30,498 nt of DNA from Actinomortierella ambigua (GCA_016098155.1 JAAAJB010000441.1:1-30498); one strand, 5' to 3'; positions 21,734 to 30,160 are shown, numbered from the stretch's first letter. The notes: generated by a model not told the origin, from the letters alone. Numbers and translations are program-made.

Positions 21734-22851
21734 TTGGTGGGGAAGTTAATGGACAAGACATGCGTCAAGAAAGCCTAAAAGTAACTGTATTCAGACTTTT
21801 GGCAGTCACTATGACTGCGTGCCAAACTTGAGAGTACAGTTTAGGTGTCTGGTCGCGTTGTTCAAGACATTGGTCTGGAAAGCTATCATAAACAGAGAGG
21901 TACATCCTTTTTTCTTTCCTTTCTATCCAACTTGTTTAAATACCCGCGTGCCAGTCAACACGTAACTATTTTCTTGGTCGATTTCGTGTTGTCACTCCCC
22001 GAGCAGTTTTCTGGGTTCCCTTCAACCCGCGTCGATTCAATGGTTATTTACGTAGCTCATACACCAAAGGATGTGCCTTTTTTTTTTACTGGTTCGAACG
22101 ATATTGCTCCGCCGGGTTAGTTCTCGACGACCCAGACCGAATAGGCATGGCAGGTCTACTCATGAAAAACGATTCTTCGCGTTAGTACGATCAGTTTCTG
22201 CCAAAGTGCCTTGCCTCCCCAGACTCTCACTCGACCTTCCGCCAGCAGTTTCGCGCGCGATTTATTGCATATAGGCGACTAGGAGATCGACCACTCAGCT
22301 TATCGTCACACTCCCTCCGCCAGCCTCCATAAGCAACCTACTCAAAAGAACCTTGACAGCAAGTTTGGCGGCTACTATGCTTACCACAAGAGCCGGCACT
22401 TTGCGCATGATTGCCAGCAGCCTGAGGAAAGGTCGGCCTTCTCCAAGCCAGCAGGGCAGCCTTTGAGAGACAACCACAGGAGAACAAGTGAAGGCCCGTA
22501 CGATGCGATAGCCTTCCAATAATAGTATTTCAAACATAGACAGTGGAGCAGTACCACCAGGATACGGAGTTGTCTCACAAAAAGTAGACTTTCTTCGCGT
22601 AGACCAGATTGATTAGCTACAGGAAGAGCCTCTGGCGCACACACGCTCCCTTTCGTTCGCATATCGCGTATCTTCGCATCAAGATAATGAGGTGGAGGAA
22701 CCTCCCGCCTTCTACGAACCCGTAGAGCCAGCGCAGTTTTCTTTACTCATCTTAAGATACTCATTTCGCCCAGGTGGCTACGTCAGCGACTTTTTTTTTC
22801 ATCTGTGTGAGAGTGTGAACAAGTATACCCACCAGTTCATTTATTTCGCCT
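21734..22851. other. 1.1-kb intergenic region with a decayed zinc-knuckle-like frame
   Basis: Upstream side of cyclin C and downstream side of the RS-protein gene. The only structured signal is a plus-strand open frame around 22,300–22,521 with a degenerate CCHC pattern, listed separately. The rest has no recognisable gene; no tRNA cloverleaf could be built around the GGTTCGAAC at about 22,092. Confidence 0.45.
22300..22521 (+). pseudogene. Possible decayed zinc-knuckle (gag-like) coding remnant
   Basis: A plus-strand frame encodes KNLDSKFGGYYAYHKSRHF followed by AHDCQQPEERS. The spacing is exactly that of a CX2CX4HX4C zinc knuckle, but the first two cysteines are tyrosines (TAY where TGY is expected, single G-to-A changes). 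Such knuckles are typical of retroelement gag proteins. The frame has no clear start and ends in two stop codons after AFQ. It may be chance; confidence is low. Confidence 0.25.
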
Positions 22852-23840
22852 TCAATGGCTCCTGTCCCTGCGTCGCGACTTTCTGCTGCGACTAGTGCTT
22901 CTGCTCCGGCTATGGCGTCTCTGTCGTTGGCCCCTGCTACGACTAGAGCTTCGACTCTTGCCACGATCGCCACTTCGCCGACCTTGACTTGCGGTGCCCT
23001 TGCTAACCCTCCTACTCCTGCTGCTGCTTCTGCTGCGGCTCCTTCCTCTGCTTCTGCTTCTGCTCCTGCTGTTGCTCCTGCTGTTTCTGCCTCTGCCTCT
23101 GTCCCTGCCTCTGCTTCTGCTTCTGCTTCTACTCTGGCTGGCTTTCCTGCTCCTACTCCTGCTTCTGTCTCCTCGTCTTCTGCCTCGGCCTGGACTTGCA
23201 CTACGACTAACCCGTCTCTTCCGCTTTTGTGTAGCACGTTCCTGGGATCGATGACGATGACGGCGAGCAGGGGATGGTGATCTGGATCTGGATCTAGACC
23301 TGGACTCGGAACTCGACCGCGATCGAGACCGAGACCGGGAGGAAGAACGCAATGATCTCGATCTCGATCTCGATCTCGACCTGGAGTGGGATCGGGATTT
23401 GGGTCGTCCACGTTCGCCGCCTCGACTGGATCGCTCGGCACGAACGGTGGGCAGTGGTGGGGTGGACACTGGACTAGCAGCAGCCTCTGGCTTATCTAGC
23501 GTCTGAGAAGTGGGTGATCCGGCAGCACTTCCAAGGCGGCCTTTAATGAAGCCAAAGCGGGACGCCCTCTTTGGTTTCTTGGCCTTGTCGTCCAGCTTGA
23601 ACATGTTTCGGCATTCAAAGGTCAAATGGCCACCTGGTTTAAAATAGGACAAAAAAAAGGAATACAGATCAGCATGTTTTCAGCGAGACGAAATGTCTGA
23701 TGAGGGAGACAAGCATGGTGAAGAGGATGATGCGAGCTCAACCTACCTCCTCCGCACTTCCTGCATGTTCCTGTCTTGACGCCCTCATCGGTCTTAAGAA
23801 GACGCTCAAAGGCCTGGACTCCTTTCTGGATGTCACTCAT
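22852..23840 (-). CDS. SREK1IP1-like CCHC zinc-knuckle protein with RS domain
   Basis: Two exons, 23,840–23,747 and 23,633–22,852; phase-1 intron (donor GTAGGT); 291 residues. The intron splits the zinc knuckle: exon 1 gives C26 and C29 (TCRKCGG), exon 2 gives H34 and C39 (GHLTFECRN), making CX2CX4HX4C. C-x-KCG-x-x-GHLTFECRN is the signature of SREK1IP1/p18SRP, a splicing-regulator partner in animals. Past residue 80 the protein is almost wholly Arg/Ser dipeptides (SRSRSRSR runs) with basic RRKRR patches, an RS domain typical of splicing factors. Human SREK1IP1 has a Lys/Glu-rich tail instead, so orthology is likely but not proved. Expected in the nucleus or speckles. Start is MSDIQKG at 23,840, head to head with WAPL. 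Confidence 0.83.
23280..23400 (-). repeat. Hexanucleotide-like coding repeat in the RS domain
   Basis: GATCTG/GATCTC-type units repeat on the plus strand at about 23,279–23,300 and 23,352–23,380, encoding alternating Arg and Ser on the minus strand. Codon choice for Arg and Ser varies between units, so this is an RS domain kept by selection rather than a pure microsatellite. Confidence 0.7.
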
Positions 23841-23960
23841 GGTGTCTGGGTTGAAATGCAAAAGAAAAGAAAAGGAAAAAAAATAAGACCAATTATATAA
23901 ACAATTCAAGACGAGCCACGCCTTGCCCCTTTTGCGCTTCATTGCCCTTGCGCTCTCCCA
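23841..23960. promoter_or_regulatory. 120-bp bidirectional promoter between RS protein and WAPL
   Basis: The two start codons are only 120 bp apart on opposite strands. The gap holds CCAAT (about 23,889–23,893) directly joined to the palindromic TTATATAA (about 23,893–23,900), which could be read as a TATA element in either direction. It lies about 60 bp from each start codon. Co-regulation is inferred from the layout. Confidence 0.6.
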
Positions 23961-26584
23961 ATGCCTCAGACCCCTCGACGATCCTTGCTGACAGCTCGTC
24001 CTCGTGTCACATATGGTCGCTCACGAAGCTCTCTCCATGACGACCATGACCATGCGGAGTTGCCAAAGGCTGTCGTTGACAAGAAATCACCACGGCGGCA
24101 TACGTCGATGAGTGCATCAAGTCCACCCGAGGAACAGCAAAAGTCGCTTCGTGCATCACACGAGCTGCATGAGGCTGGAAGGGGTCATCGCTTCCATGAC
24201 GAGATAGAGTACTTGCTGGAGGGGATCCAAGAGAAGGAACGGTTACAAGTGCGAAGAACTAGGTTCGTACTTGGTTCAATTGGAATCCTTGGGGGGTGTT
24301 TGGGCTGCAAGTACCAAAGGGGGCATAGGATGGTTTCAACTCTCACACATGTCGTTCGCCTTTTCTTTTTCCCTCATGAATATGGTATTTGTAGCTGTGT
24401 TGAGCTCACAAGATCTTTATTGAACCCGGACTTTGCGATGCATGTCCTCATCTATGGACACTGGCCAGCCATTGCTCGCGTGCTTATCCAATCGCAGGAT
24501 CAGGTACCATACTCGAGAAAATTGGTGGCGAGGGGGGGGGGAAATGATCTGTAAAAGTTATGCTCGATCTTTAACGCAGACTCTTACCCCCGCCGAATTC
24601 ATTGTTGGGCCAAATAGATCATCATGGCATCTCTTGCGGTGATCATGACCATCCTTGCATTGAAGCCAGAGGCCTACAGCTCGCTCTGTGAGACGGAAAA
24701 CCTTTTGCAGTTTCTATTGAACGGGCTTGATCTTGAGCAGGATCCCTTTGCTATGATATCAAAAAACCGTCAAGACGCTACATCTGTAGGCTTTTCCCCC
24801 CCTTTAAACCATGCAAAAGTGAGCGAACGCCCTTCTCTCTCCTTCTTCTCCTTTCACTAATGATCTTTGTTTGCCTACCAACTCTTTAGATCAATACGTT
24901 AAAGGAAGCTGTTCAGGAGGCAGGCATTGTCCGCCGTGGTCAAAGGGTAGGGGAAGAAGGATCAAATGAGACGTTTAGCTGCAATAATGCCTCGGACTCG
25001 AGTGGTGACCAATTGTCTCATGGCTTCGCATTTTCTGACATTTAGGTGTTGGTATCTTCCGTCTTACTATCATTGCTGGCATCGCTCTCTGGTAATACGG
25101 CTTTCGATCAAGCACCAAAGGAACGACTTTGTATAAATCTTGTGAACGAGCATATTCTCGTCAAGACTCTGGATCTCTTAATTATGGACATGGCATGGCT
25201 AAAGCAAGCAACAGAATCGCCAGTAGGTGGACCCTTTCTTTATACATATTTATCTGTGGAGCGCTGAGAGGTGTATCACAGGGGAGGGGTTTCAATTAAC
25301 TTGATTTTGACCTTGTTCATCAGATGTCACTATCTGATGTCGTTGACTTGGGTCGAGTTAACAGCATTCTCCGCGTTTTCGAATGCGGATCGCGGGCTTC
25401 GGCCGTCGTGCCAAAGGTACTCTCGGCGCGTCCAAAGTTCTTTCAGATCGTGACCCAACTACTTGTCCTCTCAAGGGCTCATGCGTTCCAAGGAACAGAT
25501 GAGAGTGGTAAGTTGTCTACCTCGTTTTTTACGGGGGGAGGGGGAGGGGGAGAAAAGACATTATTGAACTTGCGTCGAAACTACAGAATAAAAAGGAAGT
25601 GTTCATTGAGCATTCAGCGAGTTTTAATCTCACAAAAAAAAAAATAGACGCTGCCACTCTCATGATGCATACCATACGACTGCTAGTCAATGTTTCGCAC
25701 GAGAGCGAGGCTTGCTGCACGATATTGACCCAATGCAATGCACTGCCTGTGTTAACAGCCAACATACTTCAACTGCACGGCCACAGTCGCCGGCAACCAT
25801 CACGTTTGTGGCCGAGTAAACAGGGCCGGAGCGAAGACGACACTCAGGATTGGTATGACATTCTACTACTTTCTGTCGGACTTGTTATCAACTTGCTCGA
25901 AAAGAGCTCAGCGAGCAGACACGAGTTTCTCCATTCAGGTAGGCTTATGGCTGTGGACAGTTGACCAACTGGAAACTGACTTGGAAAAGGGGAGGTGCTG
26001 AACAATATTTTCCGCATGGACCTATAAACGCTAGCCATCAAACTGGATTGCTCAGGAACTGGCCCATGTTTGCACGAACGATGTACCTGCGTGAAGTCCA
26101 ATCAAGCCCTGGAGAGGATTATAAAGATGTACAAGACAGAGGCACATACAAAGGTATTGTAAAAACGACCCACATCGACACATCTGATGTCCAAATAGGC
26201 AAAAAAATGATATTAGACTAATTCATCGTATTATACAAATAATTATATAAGGTGGAAGGCAACGTGCTGGCGGCATACTTGGCTGTACTCATCATCAGAA
26301 TTGTTGAAGACGAAGCAACTGGACAAGAGAGACTGGTGCAAGAGGTCGGTGAGGATGGATTGCAGGACATGCAGCTGTTGCTGGAAAACTTTGGGTTGCT
26401 GTACAAGGCCATGCTAGAAACTTTGGAGGATCAGGCAGTCCATAGCAGCAAGGAGGATGCTACTGCTTTGCCGAGCAAGAAGGAAGATACCAACGACGAT
26501 AGGATCCGCCAGACGTACCAATCCATACGGAACACCATCCAGATTCTGAGAAACATCCAATGTAGTCGAGTGAGGGTGGGATAG
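23961..26584 (+). CDS. Wings apart-like protein (WAPL/Rad61), cohesin-release factor
   Basis: Nine exons: 23,961–24,262, 24,395–24,503, 24,618–24,785, 24,890–24,946, 25,046–25,222, 25,324–25,507, 25,648–25,938, 26,056–26,153, 26,252–26,584; 572 residues, phases agree at every join. WAPL unloads cohesin by opening the SMC3–kleisin gate together with Pds5. A basic, Ser-rich N-terminus (1–60) precedes the WAPL domain: HDEIEYLLEGIQEKERLQVRRTS, then CVELTRSLLNPDFAMHVLIY (a family-typical ELA/T...FRMHLRAHG-like helix), SLAVIMTILALKPEAYSSL, VVDLGRVNSILRVFECGSR, a LLVNVSHES helix, CLHERCTCVKSNQALERI, and NVLAAYLAVLIIRIVEDE. The C-C motif and the YLAVL helix are typical fungal and animal WAPL features. 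A donor-like GTGAGG at 26,572 and acceptor at 26,631 would give a slightly shorter C-terminus; I kept the unspliced end. Confidence 0.91.
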
Positions 26585-26666
26585 GGCAATAGATGACTCC
26601 CCCCCCCCCCAATTCTCCATGCACAGATCTGACTTGCATAGAGCCCATCCAAATGCGACTGTTGTG

Positions 26667-27240
26667 TTATTCCCACATTTGCTTGCCACGCTTCTTCTTT
26701 GCCACCTTCTCAGAGTTCTTGTCCACCTTGGTCGCAACCTTGTCTGCATCGGCCAAACCGCGCTCCAGCAGTCTCTCGTGTCGCACTCTAGCCTTTGTCG
26801 ACATCTTTTTCTTCTTGATCACCTTCTTTGGCTTCTCCCTAAAAGAAAACAAAAAAAGGCGAGGATAGTTGAAGGGATGTTGCATGATTTGCTTCAATGC
26901 GAGTGGGAGCCTTTGCGTTGCCCCGTGTCCAGAGAGTGCACTTTGTTTCGTCTTCTTCTTCTTCAGCATTCCTGATTTTGTTTATACTTACATGGGGATT
27001 TGCTTACGGACCTTGGCCAGTTCAATCTCCCTTGCGACCTTCTCCTTCATCGACGCCGGCTCGTCCTCCACAAACGAAGTCACCTTCGCCTTCGCGGCGG
27101 GGGCATCCCGATTCTGATCTGTTGGTTGTATTTGACCAATGACACATGTGTAAGACTACCAGATCATTCTAATGTCCAGCAGCATTCAAGGAACCATGCA
27201 CACTCAGCAGCAAAGTCTTACTAGGCCGAATCTTTCCCAT
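26667..27240 (-). CDS. Small lysine-rich protein, probable nuclear/ribosome-assembly type
   Basis: Three exons, 27,240–27,222, 27,118–26,992 and 26,838–26,667, phases 1 and 2, GT–AG junctions, 105 residues. It begins MGKIRP and continues through an acidic turn (SFVEDEPASMKEKV), a KEKVAREIELAKVRKQIP helix, then a very basic block (KPKKVIKKKKMSTKARVRHE), an LLERGLADADKVATKVDK helix and a C-terminal KKKRGKQMWE. The composition and the MSTKARVR-then-LERGL layout resemble small nucleolar ribosome-assembly factors such as Alb1 or Slx9, but I cannot assign one. It is convergent with WAPL, 82 bp between stops. The three-exon structure with a 19-nt first exon makes the gene model credible. Confidence 0.75.
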
Positions 27241-27644
27241 GGCGTTGGAGGCGAGTGAGGGGGAACAATGAGTGTATTCTTGTTTGAAGGCATTTTTTTT
27301 TTTCAAGTGTAATTTAAGCCACATGTACAATTTCAGTGGTCAGCCCACACCATGGCTCGCAAAGAGACACCGTCTATACTCTGGAACAAAAAGTCGCACT
27401 TGGAAGGATAACGCGATATTGCGATGGACATTGGGCATGCAAGAAGCGGGGACAGTGTTTCTCGTTTCCACATTGCAATGTCGGTAGCCAACAAAGTATC
27501 TTTCTTTCTTTTATGCAATGGGTAGACAACCACAGCGTACACATCTGGACGATTTATTCACTCAGGGGCAAGAAAAGGACATGGATTGCAGGTGGGGAGG
27601 TGAGGTGTGAAAGACAGGGAGAAAATGAAGTTGCAACATCTTGC
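27241..27644. other. Intergenic region, start of tandem duplication unit 1
   Basis: A T-run at 27,293–27,303 is followed from about 27,332 by sequence matching 29,222 onward (shared CTTGGAAGGATAACGCGATA and CAGCGTACAC). It forms the 3' flank of the first cysteine-rich gene. No gene seen. Confidence 0.55.
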
Positions 27645-27872
27645 TCACGGCTCCTCCGAACATGACTTCTGGCAATAGCTTACGTCCGGCACATCCTCGC
27701 TGGAGCAACAGACCAAATCCGGTCCCTGGCATTCTAAGATGGGACCCCTCATGTCCGCACACACACTTCCCTCGTCCTGTGCCTCCACCAAAGATACGAT
27801 GATCGCTAGAGCTAAGGCAATACCGATGACCTTGCTGACCGTCCACGACGACTTGATTGAGAGTTGGACCAT
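27645..27872 (-). CDS. Small secreted cysteine-rich protein, copy 1
   Basis: 75 residues from ATG at 27,872. A signal peptide (MVQLSIKSSWTVSKVIGIAL core, cleavage near residue 30 after SLVEA) precedes a mature peptide of about 45 residues with six cysteines in the order C-X9-C-X6-CC-X10-C-X3-C. This spacing with a central CC is of the knottin type, so a compact disulfide-rich fold is plausible; activity is unknown. It is a tandem paralogue of the gene at 29,499–29,738: the first 30 residues are nearly the same, the mature parts are not. Predicted transcript: a TATA-like ATAAATAG near 28,071–28,080 and a 5'-leader intron (27,986–27,879). Confidence 0.78.
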   Translation of the reverse strand: MVQLSIKSSWTVSKVIGIALALAIIVSLVEAQDEGSVCADMRGPILECQGPDLVCCSSEDVPDVSYCQKSCSEEP

Positions 27873-27878
27873 ATTGAC

Positions 27879-27986
27879 CTAATGCTGATGGCAGCCGTAT
27901 GGCAAGGAAACGATGACATTCCTGAGCGAGATTTCTTTCAGTGACAGGCACCTCACCCACCGACGACACATACATGTGCAACTTAC
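27879..27986 (-). other. Predicted 5'-leader intron of secreted gene copy 1
   Basis: On the minus strand, donor AT|GTAAGT at 27,986 and acceptor GCATTAG ending at 27,879, 7 bases before the ATG; 108 nt. The same donor and acceptor positions and the same 108-nt length recur in copy 2, supporting a real intron. Confidence 0.55.
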
Positions 27987-28070
27987 ATGAAATAAGTGGG
28001 AATTGTAGTTGTGATTGGAAGGTGGGAAGAAGGGCTGTTTGTGGTATTCAAGGAGCTGGACAAACACCCG

Positions 28071-28081
28071 TCTATTTATTG
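28071..28081 (-). promoter_or_regulatory. TATA-like box of secreted gene copy 1
   Basis: Minus strand CAATAAATAGAC; an identical element lies at about 29,938–29,948 in the duplicated unit and a close one (ATAAATAG) upstream of the gene at 14,561–14,866. Its distance to the predicted leader exon suits a TATA box. Confidence 0.5.
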
Positions 28082-28317
28082 TGAATCTGGGAAGTGGAGG
28101 GCTGCAGTGAGAAGGGGTGGACCATTCTGTCTTGAACGCCTGGAGTCAGTGACGACAAGTGGAGCCTGCAATAGGAGTAACAAGGAAAAATGTTTTTTTA
28201 AGGAGTAACGGGGTGGAATGTTGTGCAGATGTCGAAGGAGAGGTGGACAATAGTTGTTGTGCTCCATGACACAATATGCCATTCGCTGACGGCGCATCGC
28301 AGATCAACCTACGCCTC

Positions 28318-28533
28318 GATACCATGCAGCTTGGCAGTTTTTTTTTTTTTTTTTTTTTTATCGATTGCGATCCTGGGACGTCGCGCAAAAGTGCGCCAAC
28401 GTGACGCACATCGCGATGCTACGAAATAAAGAAGGGGCCCTGAGCCCGAGCTATGCACGCACCCAGGGTGTCCCTCCTCCATTTTCTGCACAAACGCCTG
28501 CACTTGACCCTTTGATACCATGCAGCTTGGCAG
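28318..28533 (-). mobile_element. Retroposon insertion with poly(A) tail and 20-bp target-site duplication
   Basis: A perfect direct repeat, GATACCATGCAGCTTGGCAG, occurs at 28,318–28,337 and 28,514–28,533. Between them lies a 176-bp insert that starts on the plus strand with 22 T (28,338–28,359), a poly(A) tail on the minus strand. Target-site duplication plus poly(A) is the mark of target-primed reverse transcription (LINE machinery). The duplicated unit near 30,139–30,160 shows the uninterrupted site. The insert body has no tRNA-type A/B boxes I can see; on the minus strand it has an open frame (QKMEEGHPGCVHSS...). It may be a 5'-truncated LINE end, a SINE or a processed transcript. Confidence 0.8.
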
Positions 28534-29221
28534 TTTTTTCTTCTTCAGCAACCTGCCTCTTTATTTCCAACTTCCTTAAAAAACGTGGTTCCCGCTGGAA
28601 AAAATATATCTGTACAACCATTGTGGCCAGATGTTTAAAGTGCACAAAGGTATGCGTATTAGAGATCTTGGCTGCAAATTTGTTCAATACGAAGACACAA
28701 GGGCGCAGATAAATGATCCCTGGCCTTCGATTTCCTTTTCTCCTTCATTCCCTCTCCCCTCGATCTCGTTTGCTACCATTTCCGTAGCATCTTTGCAGTA
28801 TTTTTTTTAGTGGACTGTGCTCTTGTTTTCATCTGCCCTGCTGTGTTCCCTCCGTGTTCCTTACCTTCAAGTTATAAAAACGAAGGTGTGGCCTTGCTTG
28901 ACGACAAGTCACTCCTGTGAACGAGTTGTAAAAACCCTTGGCAAAGCCGGTAAAAACTGACGGTAAAGGGTGGCTAATAACACCAAGCCCACCAGAGATC
29001 CCTTGGTAAAGCTTTATAGTGTCCACGTTAGTGCCCAGTGCTTGCGTATTTTCAGTTAGGGCGCTGTGTGCTTGTACTCTCACCATTGGGGTACAAAGTT
29101 GTGTCTTGGAGGAAAAAAACAATATTGTGCACTCAACAAATTTGCAGCCAAAATCTCTAAGACACATAACCTCGCGCACTTAAGAACGGCCACAATGATT
29201 GTGCAGAAAGTCATGTAATAT
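28534..29221. other. Spacer between duplication units, with an inverted repeat
   Basis: No gene seen. It holds the two arms of an inverted repeat (28,614–28,690 and 29,128–29,204) around a spacer of about 440 bp without recognisable coding content. Confidence 0.5.
28614..29204. repeat. Diverged inverted repeat, arms about 77 bp
   Basis: The left arm contains ACAACCATTGTGGCC and GGCTGCAAATTTGTT; the right arm contains the reverse complements in order (AACAAATTTGCAGCC, GGCCACAATGATTGTG) with scattered mismatches. The arrangement could be terminal repeats of a small non-autonomous DNA element or two opposed copies of a short repeat. No target-site duplication was identified. Confidence 0.6.
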
Positions 29222-29498
29222 CCAGTGGTGTAACGAGATACTGTCTCTACTTTGGAAACAAAAGGTCGCGCTTGGAAGGATAACGCGATATTCCGATGGA
29301 AATTTGGCATAGAAGAAGTAAGGACTGAGTCTTCGTTTACATAATGCGGTGACGGTAGGCAATAAAGTATCGTTCTTTCTTTCTTTTTATGCAATGGTAG
29401 GTAGCCACAGCGTACACGCCTGGACGATTTATTCGCATGGGGACGAGAAGAGCATATGGGCTGCAGGACATAGAGCCAATAATGATGTAACCTTTAGA

Positions 29499-29738
29499 TC
29501 ACTGTTTCTCACAAGATGGCCGGCAGTAGCCAAGGTCCGGCGTGGTGTAGCAACACTGCCAATCCGGGTTTGAACAAGGCTTTGTACCAGCAATGGACCC
29601 ACACTGCTCTTCATGTGGAACGCAATGATTTTCCGAAACTGGGGCTGTCTCCGCCAAAGATAGGATGACCGCCAGAGCAAAAGCAACGCCGATAGCCTTG
29701 TTGACTGTCCACGACGACTTGATTGAGAGTTGGACCAT
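29499..29738 (-). CDS. Small secreted cysteine-rich protein, copy 2
   Basis: 79 residues from ATG at 29,738. The signal peptide (MVQLSIKSSWTVNKAIGVAF core, ending near SLAETA) is nearly the same as copy 1. The mature peptide of about 48 residues has seven cysteines: C-X6-C-X8-C-X6-CC-X8-C-X3-C. The block C-X8/9-C-X6-CC-X8/10-C-X3-C is shared with copy 1; copy 2 has one extra upstream cysteine. Between cysteines the two mature peptides agree mainly at PD, Y before the fifth conserved Cys, and S before the last. Expected to be secreted; function unknown. Its 5' leader carries the same 108-nt predicted intron (29,852–29,745) and ATAAATAG box. Confidence 0.78.
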   Translation of the reverse strand: MVQLSIKSSWTVNKAIGVAFALAVILSLAETAPVSENHCVPHEEQCGSIAGTKPCSNPDWQCCYTTPDLGYCRPSCEKQ

Positions 29739-29744
29739 ATTGAC

Positions 29745-29852
29745 CTAATACTGATGGCAGCAGCATGACAACACAAAGGTGACATTCCTGAGCAGGACTT
29801 CTCTCAGTAACAAGCACCTCACTCACCAACGACGCATACATGTGCAACCTAC
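29745..29852 (-). other. Predicted 5'-leader intron of secreted gene copy 2
   Basis: Donor AT|GTAGGT at 29,852 and acceptor GTATTAG ending at 29,745, 108 nt, matching the copy 1 intron in length and position. Confidence 0.5.
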
Positions 29853-30160
29853 ATGGGTAGAAGTGGGGATTGTAGCTATGATTGAGGGTGGGAGGAAGGG
29901 ATGTTTGTGGTATTCAGGGAGCTGGACAAGTGCCCGTCTATTTATTGTGATTGTATGCAGTGGAGTGCTACAAGCCCATTCTCTTTAGAGCGCTTGGGGT
30001 AGGTGGCGAGAAGTGTAACCGACAACAGTAACAGGGTGAAATGTTGTCCAGCTGTCCAAGGAGAGACCCGCCACAGTTGTGTCCCATGGCACACTATGCC
30101 ACTCACTGACGCACCGTGTCACAGATCAACTCACCCCTTGACACCATACAGCTCGGAGTA

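Larger units (their letters stand above)
27332..28337. repeat. Tandem duplication, unit 1 (partner 29,222–30,160)
   Basis: About 1 kb with a diverged direct copy about 1.87 kb further on (start codons 27,872 and 29,738). Conserved blocks lie downstream of, within and upstream of the secreted-protein gene: CTTGGAAGGATAACGCGATA, the signal-peptide region ending GACGACTTGATTGAGAGTTG, and CCGTCTATTTATTGTGA. The copies differ by many substitutions and small indels. Confidence 0.85.
29222..30160. repeat. Tandem duplication, unit 2 (partner 27,332–28,337)
   Basis: Same order of conserved blocks as unit 1, including the secreted-protein gene, leader intron, ATAAATAG element and the target site of the retroposon, here empty (about 30,139–30,160, GACACCATACAGCTCGGAG, with four differences). 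Confidence 0.85.

Noticed and set aside
22085..22110. tRNA B-box-like GGTTCGAAC
   Set aside because: No flanking T-stem, no A-box at suitable distance and no acceptor stem could be found.
22855..23280. Plus-strand Ala/Ser/Pro-rich frame and a poly-Leu frame
   Set aside because: Both are reverse-strand readings of the RS-domain exon; repetitive Arg/Ser codons create such frames automatically.
26598..26608. C-run and other homopolymers (24,533–24,541 G-run; 13,371–13,387 and 28,338–28,359 T-runs)
   Set aside because: Only the last has context (target duplication) showing a biological origin; the others may be simple sequence or assembly noise.
27562..27981. 139-codon minus-strand frame overlapping secreted gene copy 1
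   Set aside because: It runs through the predicted leader intron and reads the cysteine-rich gene in a different frame; the equivalent frame in copy 2 is not conserved.
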